A stretch of DNA of 64,000 nt from Shimia sp. CNT1-13L.2 (GTDB taxonomy: Bacteria; Pseudomonadota; Alphaproteobacteria; Rhodobacterales; Rhodobacteraceae): contig NZ_JANDJO010000001.1 of NCBI RefSeq assembly GCF_024331145.1, positions 124,001 through 188,000 on the forward strand. The letters are read 5' to 3'. Of this stretch, positions 9,666 to 17,515 are shown piece by piece; position 1 is the stretch's first letter, and each line of letters begins with the position of its first letter. The notes beneath the pieces are model-generated. The model was given only the letters and a program-made list of their open reading frames with translations. It did not search any database and was not told where the DNA came from. The position numbers and the translations under genes are program-made.

Positions 9666-9713
9666 GGAGCGTTCCACTTCGCCCAAGACCATCAGCTTTC
9701 GGAGTGCCCGCCC

Positions 9714-10643
9714 ATGATCAACGTCCTTTTCGCCGCCCGTTCTGAACGCTGGGACACCTACGAGGCCCCCTTGCGCGCGGCCTTTGCCAAGGCCGGGCTG
9801 GACGTTGACCTGCGCACCGAATTCGCCCCCGAAGAGGTGGATTACATCGTCTACGCCCCCAACAGCGAGGTTCAGGACTTTACCCCCTACACCCGCTGCA
9901 AGGCTGTGCTCAATCTCTGGGCCGGCGTCGAGGCCATCACCGGCAACAAAACCCTGACCCAGCCCCTGGCCCGCATGGTCGATCCCGGCCTGACAAACGG
10001 CATGGTTGAATGGGTCACCGGCCACACCCTGCGCCACCATCTCGGCATGGATCGCCACATCACCGGCCAGACCGGCGAATGGGTCGTCACCACGCCCCCC
10101 CTTGCCCGCGAACGGCGCGTGACCATCCTTGGCATCGGCGCGCTTGGTGCCTCCTGTGCGCATGCCCTGACCGGTCTTGGCTTTCCCGTCACCGGCTGGA
10201 GCCGCTCGCCCAAGGATGTCGATGGCATCACCTGTCTGCATGGCGACGACGGCCTGAAACAGGCCCTCGAGACGGCGGATATCCTGATCCTCCTGCTGCC
10301 CGACACCCCCGCCACGCAGAACGTAATCAACGCCGAGGCCCTCTCGCGGATGCCCAAGGGGGCCTTTATCATCAACCCCGGTCGCGGCCCGCTGATCGAT
10401 GATGAGGCCCTGATCGCGGCCCTCGACAGCGGCCAGATCGCCCACGCCACGCTCGATGTCTTCCGCGTCGAGCCCCTGCCTGCCGATCATCCGTTCTGGG
10501 CACATCCCAAGGTCACGGTCACCCCACACATCGCCGCCGAAACCCGCCCCGAAACCGCAAGCGAGGTCATCGCCGAAAACATCCAGCGCGGCGAGGCAGG
10601 CCAACCTTTCCTCAACCTCGTGGATCGCGCACGCGGCTACTGA
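9714..10643 (+). CDS. ghrA: Glyoxylate/hydroxypyruvate reductase A-type 2-hydroxyacid dehydrogenase
   Basis: NAD(P)H-dependent reductase of the D-2-hydroxyacid dehydrogenase superfamily; GhrA reduces glyoxylate and hydroxypyruvate in the cytosol. The 309-residue protein has the short GhrA-type N-terminal domain (YAPNSEVQDF), a Rossmann motif ILGIGALGASCAHAL, and the catalytic region NPGRGPLIDDEALIAAL with TPHIAAETRP containing the active-site His. Length matches E. coli GhrA (312). Transcribed alone, convergent with the SseB-like gene. The true substrate cannot be read from sequence. Confidence 0.85.
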   Translation: MINVLFAARSERWDTYEAPLRAAFAKAGLDVDLRTEFAPEEVDYIVYAPNSEVQDFTPYTRCKAVLNLWAGVEAITGNKTLTQPLARMVDPGLTNGMVEWVTGHTLRHHLGMDRHITGQTGEWVVTTPPLARERRVTILGIGALGASCAHALTGLGFPVTGWSRSPKDVDGITCLHGDDGLKQALETADILILLLPDTPATQNVINAEALSRMPKGAFIINPGRGPLIDDEALIAALDSGQIAHATLDVFRVEPLPADHPFWAHPKVTVTPHIAAETRPETASEVIAENIQRGEAGQPFLNLVDRARGY

Positions 10644-10675
10644 AGCCCCCCCATTCCAAGGGCAGCGCCTGCCTG

Positions 10676-10697
10676 GGCGGGCGCAAATGCGCCTGCC
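10676..10697. terminator. Hairpin between convergent genes
   Basis: GGCGGGCGC / GCGCCTGCC pair over nine positions (one G-T) around an AAAT loop, between the ends of the ghrA-type gene and the SseB-like gene. It could serve both transcripts; no clear U-tract on either side. Confidence 0.4.
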
Positions 10698-10713
10698 ATT
10701 CAGAACACCACTC

Positions 10714-11502
10714 TTACCGAAGCTTCGGCGGGTTGTTCGGATCGCTGCCCGGTTTGACGGGCACGTATTCGGCAGGCTGTTCCGGTTCCGGCAGATCAAA
10801 GCGCAAACCCACCCGCGCCATCTGGGCCGCAACCGCGTCTGACGCCGCCACAAAGGCCACATCCAGCGCCCCCGCTTCGATCCCCGAAAAGGTCAGCGCC
10901 TCGGACACTGCCTTGGCCAGCGCCCCCTGCGCGTCGGGAATGGCGTCAACGATGCCAAGCATGTGGCTCTTGCTGCCGTTGTCGTAGGACACGCCCACAA
11001 GATAGGCCATCTTGGCCAGCCCCACGGCGGTCGTCAGCTTCTGATCCAGCGCCGTGACCAATGTCTCGGGCAATCCCCCCGGCGCGGTGAACTCTTCCGG
11101 CTTGGCCTCAACCTCGTCCGGTGCATGGGTCAGGGTCTCGGCCAGCCACGCCAGCGCCTCTGGCGGGATCAGGATCGACGACGGCGCCACTTCAAGGTTC
11201 ACGCCCAATCCAATCCCCTGACCGGCCAGCATCGCGGCAATCACCCGCCCCGACAGCGCGGCATAGGGCGCGGGCTTGCCCACGAACTCCGACAGCCGCT
11301 CTTCGGTATCGAACACCAGGACAAACGCACTATCCGCCAGCTCGAAAAGCTCCGGCGAAATATTCTCGCCCTCGGCTTCCTTGGTCAAAAGCAGGAACAG
11401 CTCCGCATCCGCCAACCGCTCGTAAAACCGCAACCGCGCCGCATCATCCGAAGGCGCGGCCTCCATTGCCGCATGGGCCAGGTCGAGAGGGGTCTCAGTC
11501 AT
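10714..11502 (-). CDS. SseB family protein
   Basis: A 262-residue soluble protein with an N-terminal SseB-like domain (RFYERLADAELFLLL ... VFDTEERLSEF, residues about 25-95) and a C-terminal SseB-like half. SseB-type proteins are poorly understood; E. coli SseB was named as an enhancer of serine sensitivity, not as a known enzyme. The start at 11502 has AAGGATG upstream and overlaps the stop of the uracil-DNA glycosylase gene (ATGA), so the two are co-transcribed. An in-frame extension of 19 codons upstream lies within that gene and is not used. Confidence 0.78.
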   Translation of the reverse strand: MTETPLDLAHAAMEAAPSDDAARLRFYERLADAELFLLLTKEAEGENISPELFELADSAFVLVFDTEERLSEFVGKPAPYAALSGRVIAAMLAGQGIGLGVNLEVAPSSILIPPEALAWLAETLTHAPDEVEAKPEEFTAPGGLPETLVTALDQKLTTAVGLAKMAYLVGVSYDNGSKSHMLGIVDAIPDAQGALAKAVSEALTFSGIEAGALDVAFVAASDAVAAQMARVGLRFDLPEPEQPAEYVPVKPGSDPNNPPKLR

Positions 11503-12077
11503 CGCAGAACATCCTTGATCGTCTGTCGCAGGTCCGGCAGCAACTCGGCCTCGAACCACGGATTTTTTCTAAGCCATGCCGTATTGCGCCACGACGGATG
11601 AGGCAAGGGGTAGCGCGCGGGCGCATGGTCGCGCCAGCCCCGCACGGCCTCGGTCACATTCTTGGTGCCAAGGTGCCATTTCTGCGAATAGCCCCCCACG
11701 AGAAGCGTCACCTCGACATCCTTCAAGGTCGCCATGGCCTTCTCCCGCCAGGTTCGGGCGCAAACCGGCGGCGGCGGCAGATCACTGCCCTTGTCGTTGT
11801 AGCCCGGAAAGCAAAAGGCCATCGGCAGGATCGCGATCCGGTCGCGATCATAGAAGGTGGCCTCATCCACCCCCATCCAATCGCGCAACCTGTCACCCGA
11901 GGGATCGGTAAAGGGGCGTCCGCTTTCATGCACCCGCGCGCCCGGCGCCTGCCCGACAATCAAAAGCCGCGCGCCGGGCCGGAACCAGGCCACGGGACGC
12001 GGCGCATGTGCCGTCGCGGTCGCCGCGAACCTGTCTTCACACAGGCGGCAGCTGCGTATCTCGTCAATCAACCCCAT
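11499..12077 (-). CDS. Uracil-DNA glycosylase family protein
   Basis: A 192-residue protein with the family motifs LLIVGQAPGARVHESGRPFTDPSG (residues about 37-60, water-activating loop) and LPHPSWRN (DNA-intercalation loop with catalytic His). These place it among the COG1573-like uracil-DNA glycosylases, which excise uracil from DNA. CRLCEDRF near the N-terminus resembles part of a family-4 Fe-S site, but a full set of four cysteines is not evident. The start at 12077 was chosen by family length; a longer frame upstream crosses the arsR promoter and is unlikely. First gene of a two-gene unit with the SseB-like protein. Confidence 0.8.
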   Translation of the reverse strand: MGLIDEIRSCRLCEDRFAATATAHAPRPVAWFRPGARLLIVGQAPGARVHESGRPFTDPSGDRLRDWMGVDEATFYDRDRIAILPMAFCFPGYNDKGSDLPPPPVCARTWREKAMATLKDVEVTLLVGGYSQKWHLGTKNVTEAVRGWRDHAPARYPLPHPSWRNTAWLRKNPWFEAELLPDLRQTIKDVLR

Positions 12078-12120
12078 GCCGCCACCCTGCCTGCTCAACA
12101 GCCAAAAGGGAAACCGGATA

Positions 12121-12144
12121 TTATTTCGACAATTCTCGAAATAA
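12121..12144. promoter_or_regulatory. Operator-like inverted repeat upstream of arsR (distal)
   Basis: TTATTTCGA and TCGAAATAA form a perfect 9-bp inverted repeat with a 6-base spacer in the divergent gap between the uracil-DNA glycosylase gene and arsR. AT-rich inverted repeats of this kind are usual ArsR/SmtB-family operators. Confidence 0.6.
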
Positions 12145-12168
12145 AACTTGCGCCAACCCAATATTTCG

Positions 12169-12184
12169 ATATTTCTAGAAATAT
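12169..12184. promoter_or_regulatory. Operator-like palindrome overlapping the arsR start (proximal)
   Basis: ATATTTCTAGAAATAT is a perfect 16-bp palindrome whose right end covers the first two bases of the arsR start codon. With the distal repeat 44 bp away (centre to centre) it gives two sites on the same helix face, as expected for autorepression. Confidence 0.6.
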
Positions 12185-12530
12185 GAAACACGAATCGACA
12201 GAAGACCTCTCCCTCGCGGTCGCCGCCTCCACCTTTGCCGCGCTTGGTTCCGAGCAACGTCTCTCGGTCCTGCGCACTTTGGTACGGGCGGGCCACGACG
12301 GCCTGAGCATCGGTGAACTAGGCCAGCGCACGGGCGTGACCGGTTCCACCCTCACACACCACATGAAAATTCTCGCCCAGGCGGGTCTTGTCACCCAGGA
12401 AAAAAAGGGCCGGTCCATCATCTGCGCCGCGGTCGCCTATGACCAGGTCCAAACACTATCCGACTTTCTACTCAAGGAATGCTGCGCCGATTGCGCAGTC
12501 TGCACCGAGGAGCACCACTCTCATGGCTGA
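12183..12530 (+). CDS. arsR: ArsR/SmtB family repressor with C-terminal cysteine cluster
   Basis: A 115-residue winged-helix repressor. The recognition region is GELGQRTGVTGSTLTHHMKIL (residues 44-64). There is no ELCVCDL-type metal site in the DNA-binding helix; instead Cys81 and a C-terminal Cys100-Cys101-x2-Cys104-x2-Cys107 cluster plus a His-rich tail are present. Adjacent C-terminal cysteines are the As(III) site of AfArsR-type and the methylarsenite site of SpArsR-type repressors. The gene overlaps the ArsP-like permease by eight bases, and two inverted repeats precede it. The metal(loid) sensed is inferred, not proved. Confidence 0.85.
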   Translation: MKHESTEDLSLAVAASTFAALGSEQRLSVLRTLVRAGHDGLSIGELGQRTGVTGSTLTHHMKILAQAGLVTQEKKGRSIICAAVAYDQVQTLSDFLLKECCADCAVCTEEHHSHG

Positions 12531-13557
12531 TACCACCCACTCCCCCAGCCCGATCTCTTCGCTCTGGTCCCGCATCGACAAGGCCTGGCTGGCCCTCGTC
12601 CTGATCCTGATCGCGGTGGCCGTGCTTGATTTCCCGCAACTGCGCCCCACCATCGGCTTCGGGATCGAAGCCCTCCTGTCGACCGCCCCCTTCATCCTTT
12701 TCGCCATATTCGCCATCGGCTACCTCAAGGCCTCCGGGGCCGAGAACCTGCTGGCCAAGGCCTTCGAAGGGCGCGAAACCCGCATGATCGTGATGGGGGC
12801 CCTGCTTGGCGGCCTGTCGCCCTTCTGCTCCTGCGAGGTCATTCCGTTTATCGCCGCCCTCCTTGCCGTGGGTGCCCCGCTGTCGGCTGTCATGGCCTTC
12901 TGGCTGGCCTCACCGCTGATGGACCCGGCGATGTTCGCTATCACCTCCGGCACGCTTGGCATCGAATTCGCGCTGGCCAAAACGGTTTCGGCCATCGGGC
13001 TCGGCCTTCTGGGCGGCTTTGGCACCATGCTGCTGAAATCCACGCCGGTCTTCACCGATCCGCTGCGTGAGAAACCGCAGGTCGGCGGCTGCTGCGGCGT
13101 CAAGCAACCCTTCTCGGGCAAGCCCGTCTGGAAGTTCTGGGGCGAGGCCGAGCGCGTCTCCACCTTCCGCGAGGCAGTTCTGGAAAACGGCGCGTTCCTT
13201 CTCAAGTGGCTGGCCCTGGCCTATGTCATCGAAGCGCTGATGATCCACTATGTGCCTGCCTCGATGATTGCCTCCGTGCTGGGCGGCGACGGCGTGCAGC
13301 CGATCATCCTTGGCGCCCTTGTCGGAGCCCCGGCCTACCTGAATGGCTATGGCGCGGTGCCGCTGGTTGCCGGCCTGCTTGAACAGGGCATGTCGAACGG
13401 CGCGGCCATGAGCTTCGTGATCGCCGGTGGCGTCAGCTGCATCCCTGCCGCCATCGCAGTCTGGGCGCTGGTCAAACCCCGCGTCTTTGCCGCCTACCTG
13501 GGCTACGCGATGCTGGGGGCCTTCCTCGCCGGTCTTGCATGGCAGGCCATCGCCTGA
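12523..13557 (+). CDS. arsP: ArsP-type permease (COG0701 / UPF0718)
   Basis: A 344-residue inner-membrane protein with about eight hydrophobic segments. It carries the paired-cysteine signature SPFCSCEVIPF in the first half, a cytosolic loop with GGCCGVKQ, and the internal repeat feature GAPAYLNGYGAVPLV. COG0701 members include ArsP, which exports trivalent organoarsenicals, though other members have different or unknown cargo. The overlap with an ArsR gene having a C-terminal vicinal cysteine pair supports arsenical export. ATG 12523 was chosen over longer in-frame starts inside arsR. Confidence 0.78.
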   Translation: MADTTHSPSPISSLWSRIDKAWLALVLILIAVAVLDFPQLRPTIGFGIEALLSTAPFILFAIFAIGYLKASGAENLLAKAFEGRETRMIVMGALLGGLSPFCSCEVIPFIAALLAVGAPLSAVMAFWLASPLMDPAMFAITSGTLGIEFALAKTVSAIGLGLLGGFGTMLLKSTPVFTDPLREKPQVGGCCGVKQPFSGKPVWKFWGEAERVSTFREAVLENGAFLLKWLALAYVIEALMIHYVPASMIASVLGGDGVQPIILGALVGAPAYLNGYGAVPLVAGLLEQGMSNGAAMSFVIAGGVSCIPAAIAVWALVKPRVFAAYLGYAMLGAFLAGLAWQAIA

Positions 13558-13574
13558 ACAAGGTCTGTCGCATG

Positions 13575-13625
13575 CACCCCGCAAGGGTGTCGTATATGCC
13601 CCGGCGCAATGGCGTCGGGGCAACA
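13575..13625 (+). ncRNA. Structured 5' leader of nhaA (candidate riboswitch)
   Basis: Two strong adjacent stems lie 113 bases upstream of nhaA: CACCC (13575-13579) with GGGTG (13585-13589), and TGCCCCG (13597-13603) with CGGGGCA (13616-13622), the second extended inward by GCGC/GGCG-type pairs. GTGT (13587-13590) can also pair with ACAC (13622-13625), so the two folds compete. The location before nhaA matches where the nhaA-I/nhaA-II motifs (lithium riboswitches) occur, but I cannot confirm the consensus by eye. Confidence 0.5.
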
Positions 13626-13737
13626 CTGTTGAAATCCACGTGACAACGCCAGCCATACCCAGAGACCCGCGGTTGCCCAGAAAAGGTATTTCCGATAAGC
13701 AAATTTAAAACTCGTGAGCAGGAAGGGTGGAGCTTAG

Positions 13738-14985
13738 ATGTATCGCGTCTGGAATTTTCTGACCAACTATTCACTGTTGCTTATCATCGGCGCCGTCATC
13801 GCGCTGGTCTGGGCCAACACAAACTACGACACCTATCACCACTTCGTTGAGTTCGTGATCTGGGACCATGCACCGATTGGTCACTTACACGACGGCCATC
13901 GCACCCTGACCCTGCACTACCTCGTGAATGACCTGTTGATGGCCTTCTTCTTCGGCATCGCCGCCAAGGAGGTCTGGGAAGCCGTGATCCTCAAAAACGG
14001 CAGCCTGCGCGGCAAGAAGGCGGCAACCCCGCTGTTCGCCACCGCAGGCGGCATGTTCGGCCCGATCGGCGTCTACCTTGGCCTTGCCCTGCTGTTGGGC
14101 TCCGACACCTACAATGCCGTGGCCAACGGCTGGGCGATCCCGACCGCGACCGACATCGCCTTTTCCTACCTGATTGGCCGTCTGGTCTTTGGCGCGGGGC
14201 ACCCCGCCGTGCGCTTCCTGCTGCTTCTGGCCATCGCCGACGACGCCGCAGGCCTGATTATCCTCGCCATCTTCTACCCTTCGGGCGATCTGGCCCCCGA
14301 GTGGCTCCTGGTGTCCTTCGCGGCCGCATTGGTTGTCTTCCTGGTGTTCAACTGGCTTCCGCGCCGGATGGACCGCGGCAACCAGGCGCGCCCGAACTCG
14401 ACCTGGGTCCGCAAGAATCTGCACTTCGTGCCCTATCTGATCGCGGCCGCCGTAAGCTGGTACGGTTTCATGCGCTCGGGTCTGCACCCGGCGCTTGGCC
14501 TCCTGCCCATCGTCCCCGCGATCCCGCACGCAGACCGCGCCTTCGGCATCTTCGCCGAGGCCGAAACCCATCTGCATGACCTGCTGAACGTCATCGAACA
14601 CGCCCTCAAACATCCGGTCGAAATCGTTCTGTTCTTCTTTGGGCTGTGCAACGCGGGCGTCAAATTCTCCTCGATCGGCGATGCCACCTGGCTGGTTCTG
14701 GCCGGCCTGATCATCGGCAAACCCGTGGGTATCCTGATCTGCGGCTGGATCGCGGCCGTCCCCCTGCGTCTCGGCATTCCCGAGGGCATGCGCATCATCG
14801 ACCTCGTGGTCATCGGCTTTGTCGCCGCCATCGGCTTTACCGTGTCGCTGTTCGTGGCCTCGGTCGCCTTCGACGCCGGTCCGGTTCAGGATGCCGCCAA
14901 GATGGGCGCGCTGTTCTCCTTCGCCGCGGCTGTCCTGTCGATCATAGCGGGCAAGATCTTCAGGGTTGAGAAGCGCGACTTCTAG
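13738..14985 (+). CDS. nhaA: Na+/H+ antiporter NhaA
   Basis: NhaA exchanges two protons for one sodium (or lithium) ion across the inner membrane, giving salt and alkali tolerance. The 415-residue polytopic protein shows the transport-site pair Asp168-Asp169 in LLAIADDAAGLIILAIFY, the unwound-helix motif PTATDIAFS, and the C-terminal DLVVIGFVAAIGFTVSLF. AGGAAGG precedes the ATG. It stands alone between a structured leader and a strong terminator, so it is an independent transcription unit. Confidence 0.95.
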   Translation: MYRVWNFLTNYSLLLIIGAVIALVWANTNYDTYHHFVEFVIWDHAPIGHLHDGHRTLTLHYLVNDLLMAFFFGIAAKEVWEAVILKNGSLRGKKAATPLFATAGGMFGPIGVYLGLALLLGSDTYNAVANGWAIPTATDIAFSYLIGRLVFGAGHPAVRFLLLLAIADDAAGLIILAIFYPSGDLAPEWLLVSFAAALVVFLVFNWLPRRMDRGNQARPNSTWVRKNLHFVPYLIAAAVSWYGFMRSGLHPALGLLPIVPAIPHADRAFGIFAEAETHLHDLLNVIEHALKHPVEIVLFFFGLCNAGVKFSSIGDATWLVLAGLIIGKPVGILICGWIAAVPLRLGIPEGMRIIDLVVIGFVAAIGFTVSLFVASVAFDAGPVQDAAKMGALFSFAAAVLSIIAGKIFRVEKRDF

Positions 14986-15008
14986 GCCCTGCCAAGTTGA
15001 AAACCATG

Positions 15009-15037
15009 AAAACCGGCGCATTGACGCCGGTTTTTTT
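15009..15037 (+). terminator. Intrinsic terminator after nhaA
   Basis: A perfect 10-bp stem AAAACCGGCG / CGCCGGTTTT with a 6-base loop runs into seven T residues. Clear Rho-independent terminator. Confidence 0.92.
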
Positions 15038-15176
15038 GTCATCTTTGCCAAATTTCTGCCGCAGATAGTTGCTATTAACCGTTCCAATCCATCATATTGA
15101 GGCACGAAGATCGCCATGAAAGAGCGGTCAGGAATTCCCGAAACGTGGGATGGCCAGAGCAGAGCCGGAGCAATCG

Positions 15177-15836
15177 ATGCTCGAATTTGATAACGTGAGC
15201 AAGTCCTTCTGGACTGGGACACAGCGCAAGGTCATCCTTGATCGCGTGTCTTTTCGCGTGGAACTCGGCAATTCGCTCGGCATCCTGGCGCCTAACGGCA
15301 CCGGCAAGACCACGCTGATCAACATGATGGCGGGCCTTGAGAAACCCGACGAAGGCGAAATCCGCCGGGGCTGCCGCATTTCCTTCCCGCTCGGCTTCAT
15401 GGGCGGCGTGGTGAACAAGCACACGGCCGTGGAAAACTCGCGCTACATCGCCCGCCTCTACGGTCTCGATCCCGATTATGTCGAAGCCTTCTGCCGCTGG
15501 CTCTGTGGCCTTGGCGAATACTTCGACCAACCGCTTGGCACCTATTCTTCGGGGATGCGCTCGCGGTTCACCTTCTCGCTCATGCTGGCGCTGGATTTCG
15601 ACATGTACCTGATCGACGAAGGCATGCCCTCGTCCACCGATGTCGAATTCAACCAGAAAGCCGGACAGGTTCTCAAGGAACGCCTGAGAACCACCACCAT
15701 CATTATCGTGTCGCACAAGCCGAAAATTCTCGAAAAATTCGCGCGCTCGGCCGCCGTTCTGTTAAACGGTAAACTGTATATGTTTGACACCTTGGAAGAG
15801 GCAAAGCAGCTCTATGACTACCAAACCCAAGGCTAA
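15177..15836 (+). CDS. kpsT: Capsular polysaccharide export ABC ATPase (KpsT-like)
   Basis: ATPase of an ABC-2 polysaccharide exporter that moves capsule across the inner membrane. The 219-residue protein has the length of KpsT. Walker A reads APNGTGKTT (an Ala replaces the usual first Gly), the signature is YSSGMRSR, and Walker B is MYLIDEGMPSS, a motif typical of capsule/O-antigen ATPases. ATG 15177 with GGAG upstream is used; ATG 15150 would add nine residues. It overlaps the kpsE-like gene by 23 bases. The permease partner KpsM is not present in this window. Confidence 0.85.
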   Translation: MLEFDNVSKSFWTGTQRKVILDRVSFRVELGNSLGILAPNGTGKTTLINMMAGLEKPDEGEIRRGCRISFPLGFMGGVVNKHTAVENSRYIARLYGLDPDYVEAFCRWLCGLGEYFDQPLGTYSSGMRSRFTFSLMLALDFDMYLIDEGMPSSTDVEFNQKAGQVLKERLRTTTIIIVSHKPKILEKFARSAAVLLNGKLYMFDTLEEAKQLYDYQTQG

Positions 15837-17514
15837 AAAGTTTCGCATCCGCCGCAGCGCCCCAACCCCGAGCGCGGCACCGGCCCCGGCTTCAGTTCAG
15901 GCCGCACCCGCCGAGCTGCCCGAAACCCAGCCGCAGCCAACCCCGGCAGAGCGCCCGCGCCCCCGCGCCGTGCCCACCCCGGAACCGGCAGCACCAGCGG
16001 CGGCACAACCACCCCAACCACAGGCACCCGCGCCGCAGCCAACCCCGCAAGCGGCACCGCAGCCCGCCGCCATGACACCGGATCAGGAAATCGACGTCAT
16101 CAAGCGCGAAGGCCTGACCGGCCGCCAATTGCGCATGGCCCGTCGCATGGCCCAGAAACACGGTCTGGCCGCCACCTCCGACTATGACGCCGTGCGCCTG
16201 TTGCGCCGCAACGGGCTTGATCCGTTCCAGCGCACCAACATGCTTGAACTCGTGACGGCAGACGACAACACCGCCGTCGCCACCACCTCGCAGCAGGCAC
16301 AACTGCCGCAAACCGTACCGATGGGCAAACAGACCCTGCCCTCGACGGAAACCGTCTCGCCCACCGAACGCCGCGCCGCCGAGATCGGTGAAATCCAGCG
16401 CGACATCGCCCGCCGCCGCCGCCGTCGCCTCGCGCTGATGCTGGCCCGCCTGTCGGTCTTCGTCTTCCTGCCCACCTTCATGGCCGCCTGGTATTTCTAC
16501 ACCATCGCGACGCCGATGTACTCGACCAAGTCCGCCTTCCTCGTGCAGCAGGCCGAGGGCGCAACCGGTGTGGGCCTCGGCTCGCTCCTGCCGTCACAGC
16601 TGAACGTGAACAGCGATGCCATCGCGGTGCAGGACTACCTCACCTCGAAAGACGCCATGCTGCGCCTTGATCAGGATGTCGGCTTCAAGTCGCACTTCTC
16701 CGACCCGTCGATTGATCCGATCCAGCGCCTTGATCCCAATCCGTCACACGAAGAGGCCCACAAACTTTACAAGAAGGTTGTGAAAATCGGCTACGATCCG
16801 ACCGAAGGCTCGATCCGGATGGAGGTGATCGCCGCTGACCCGCAGATCGCCACCAATTTCTCGCGCGCGCTCATTTCCTATGCGGAACAACGCGCCGACG
16901 ACCTGTCCCAGCGCAAGCGTGAAGACCACCTGCGCGACGCCCGCGCCAGCCTGGAGCAGGCCAAACAGGAACGCCGCGATGCGCAACGCGCGCTTGTCCA
17001 GTTGCAAAGCGACAGCGACCTGATCGACCCCGAAGGCCTGATCGCAAGCCTGCGTCAGCAGATTTCGAACGTACAGGTACAGCTGCAGGAAAAAGAGCTG
17101 CAACTCGCCGCCCTTCAGGACAACCCGCGCCCCAACCGCGCCCGTGTTCAAGGCGTGCAGGGCGACATCCGTCGCATGCAGACCCTGCTGGCCTCGCTCG
17201 AAGCCAAGATGACGGATGCCACTGCCGGGGATTCCTCGCTGGCTCAGAAAACCGCCCAGATCCAGATGGCACAGGCCGACCTTGCCACCTCCGATCTCCT
17301 GATGCAGTCGGCCCTGCAAACGCTCAAGCAAACCGAACTCGAAGCCAACCGTCAGGTCCGCTACCTGACAACCTCGGTCACACCGGTCGCTTCGCAAGAT
17401 CCGGCCTATCCGCGCGCGTTTGAGAACACGATCTTGGCCTTCCTGATCTTTTCGGGCATCTACCTGATGATCTCGCTTACCGCGTCCATTCTCAGAGAAC
17501 AGGTCTCTTCCTGA
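15814..17514 (+). CDS. kpsE: Capsule export inner-membrane protein, KpsE/PCP family, with long N-terminal extension
   Basis: A 566-residue polysaccharide co-polymerase-type protein linking the inner-membrane ABC exporter to the outer-membrane channel. It has a membrane segment at about residues 218-236 (ARLSVFVFLPTFMAAWYFY), the motif PMYSTKSAFLVQQ, a long periplasmic coiled-coil (about residues 350-500) and a second membrane segment near the C-terminus. KpsE proteins are usually about 380 residues; the extra part is a cytosolic Pro/Ala/Gln-rich stretch (residues about 10-90) followed by a basic helical segment. The start codon lies inside the kpsT-like gene. Confidence 0.85.
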   Translation: MTTKPKAKKFRIRRSAPTPSAAPAPASVQAAPAELPETQPQPTPAERPRPRAVPTPEPAAPAAAQPPQPQAPAPQPTPQAAPQPAAMTPDQEIDVIKREGLTGRQLRMARRMAQKHGLAATSDYDAVRLLRRNGLDPFQRTNMLELVTADDNTAVATTSQQAQLPQTVPMGKQTLPSTETVSPTERRAAEIGEIQRDIARRRRRRLALMLARLSVFVFLPTFMAAWYFYTIATPMYSTKSAFLVQQAEGATGVGLGSLLPSQLNVNSDAIAVQDYLTSKDAMLRLDQDVGFKSHFSDPSIDPIQRLDPNPSHEEAHKLYKKVVKIGYDPTEGSIRMEVIAADPQIATNFSRALISYAEQRADDLSQRKREDHLRDARASLEQAKQERRDAQRALVQLQSDSDLIDPEGLIASLRQQISNVQVQLQEKELQLAALQDNPRPNRARVQGVQGDIRRMQTLLASLEAKMTDATAGDSSLAQKTAQIQMAQADLATSDLLMQSALQTLKQTELEANRQVRYLTTSVTPVASQDPAYPRAFENTILAFLIFSGIYLMISLTASILREQVSS

Positions 17515-17515
17515 T

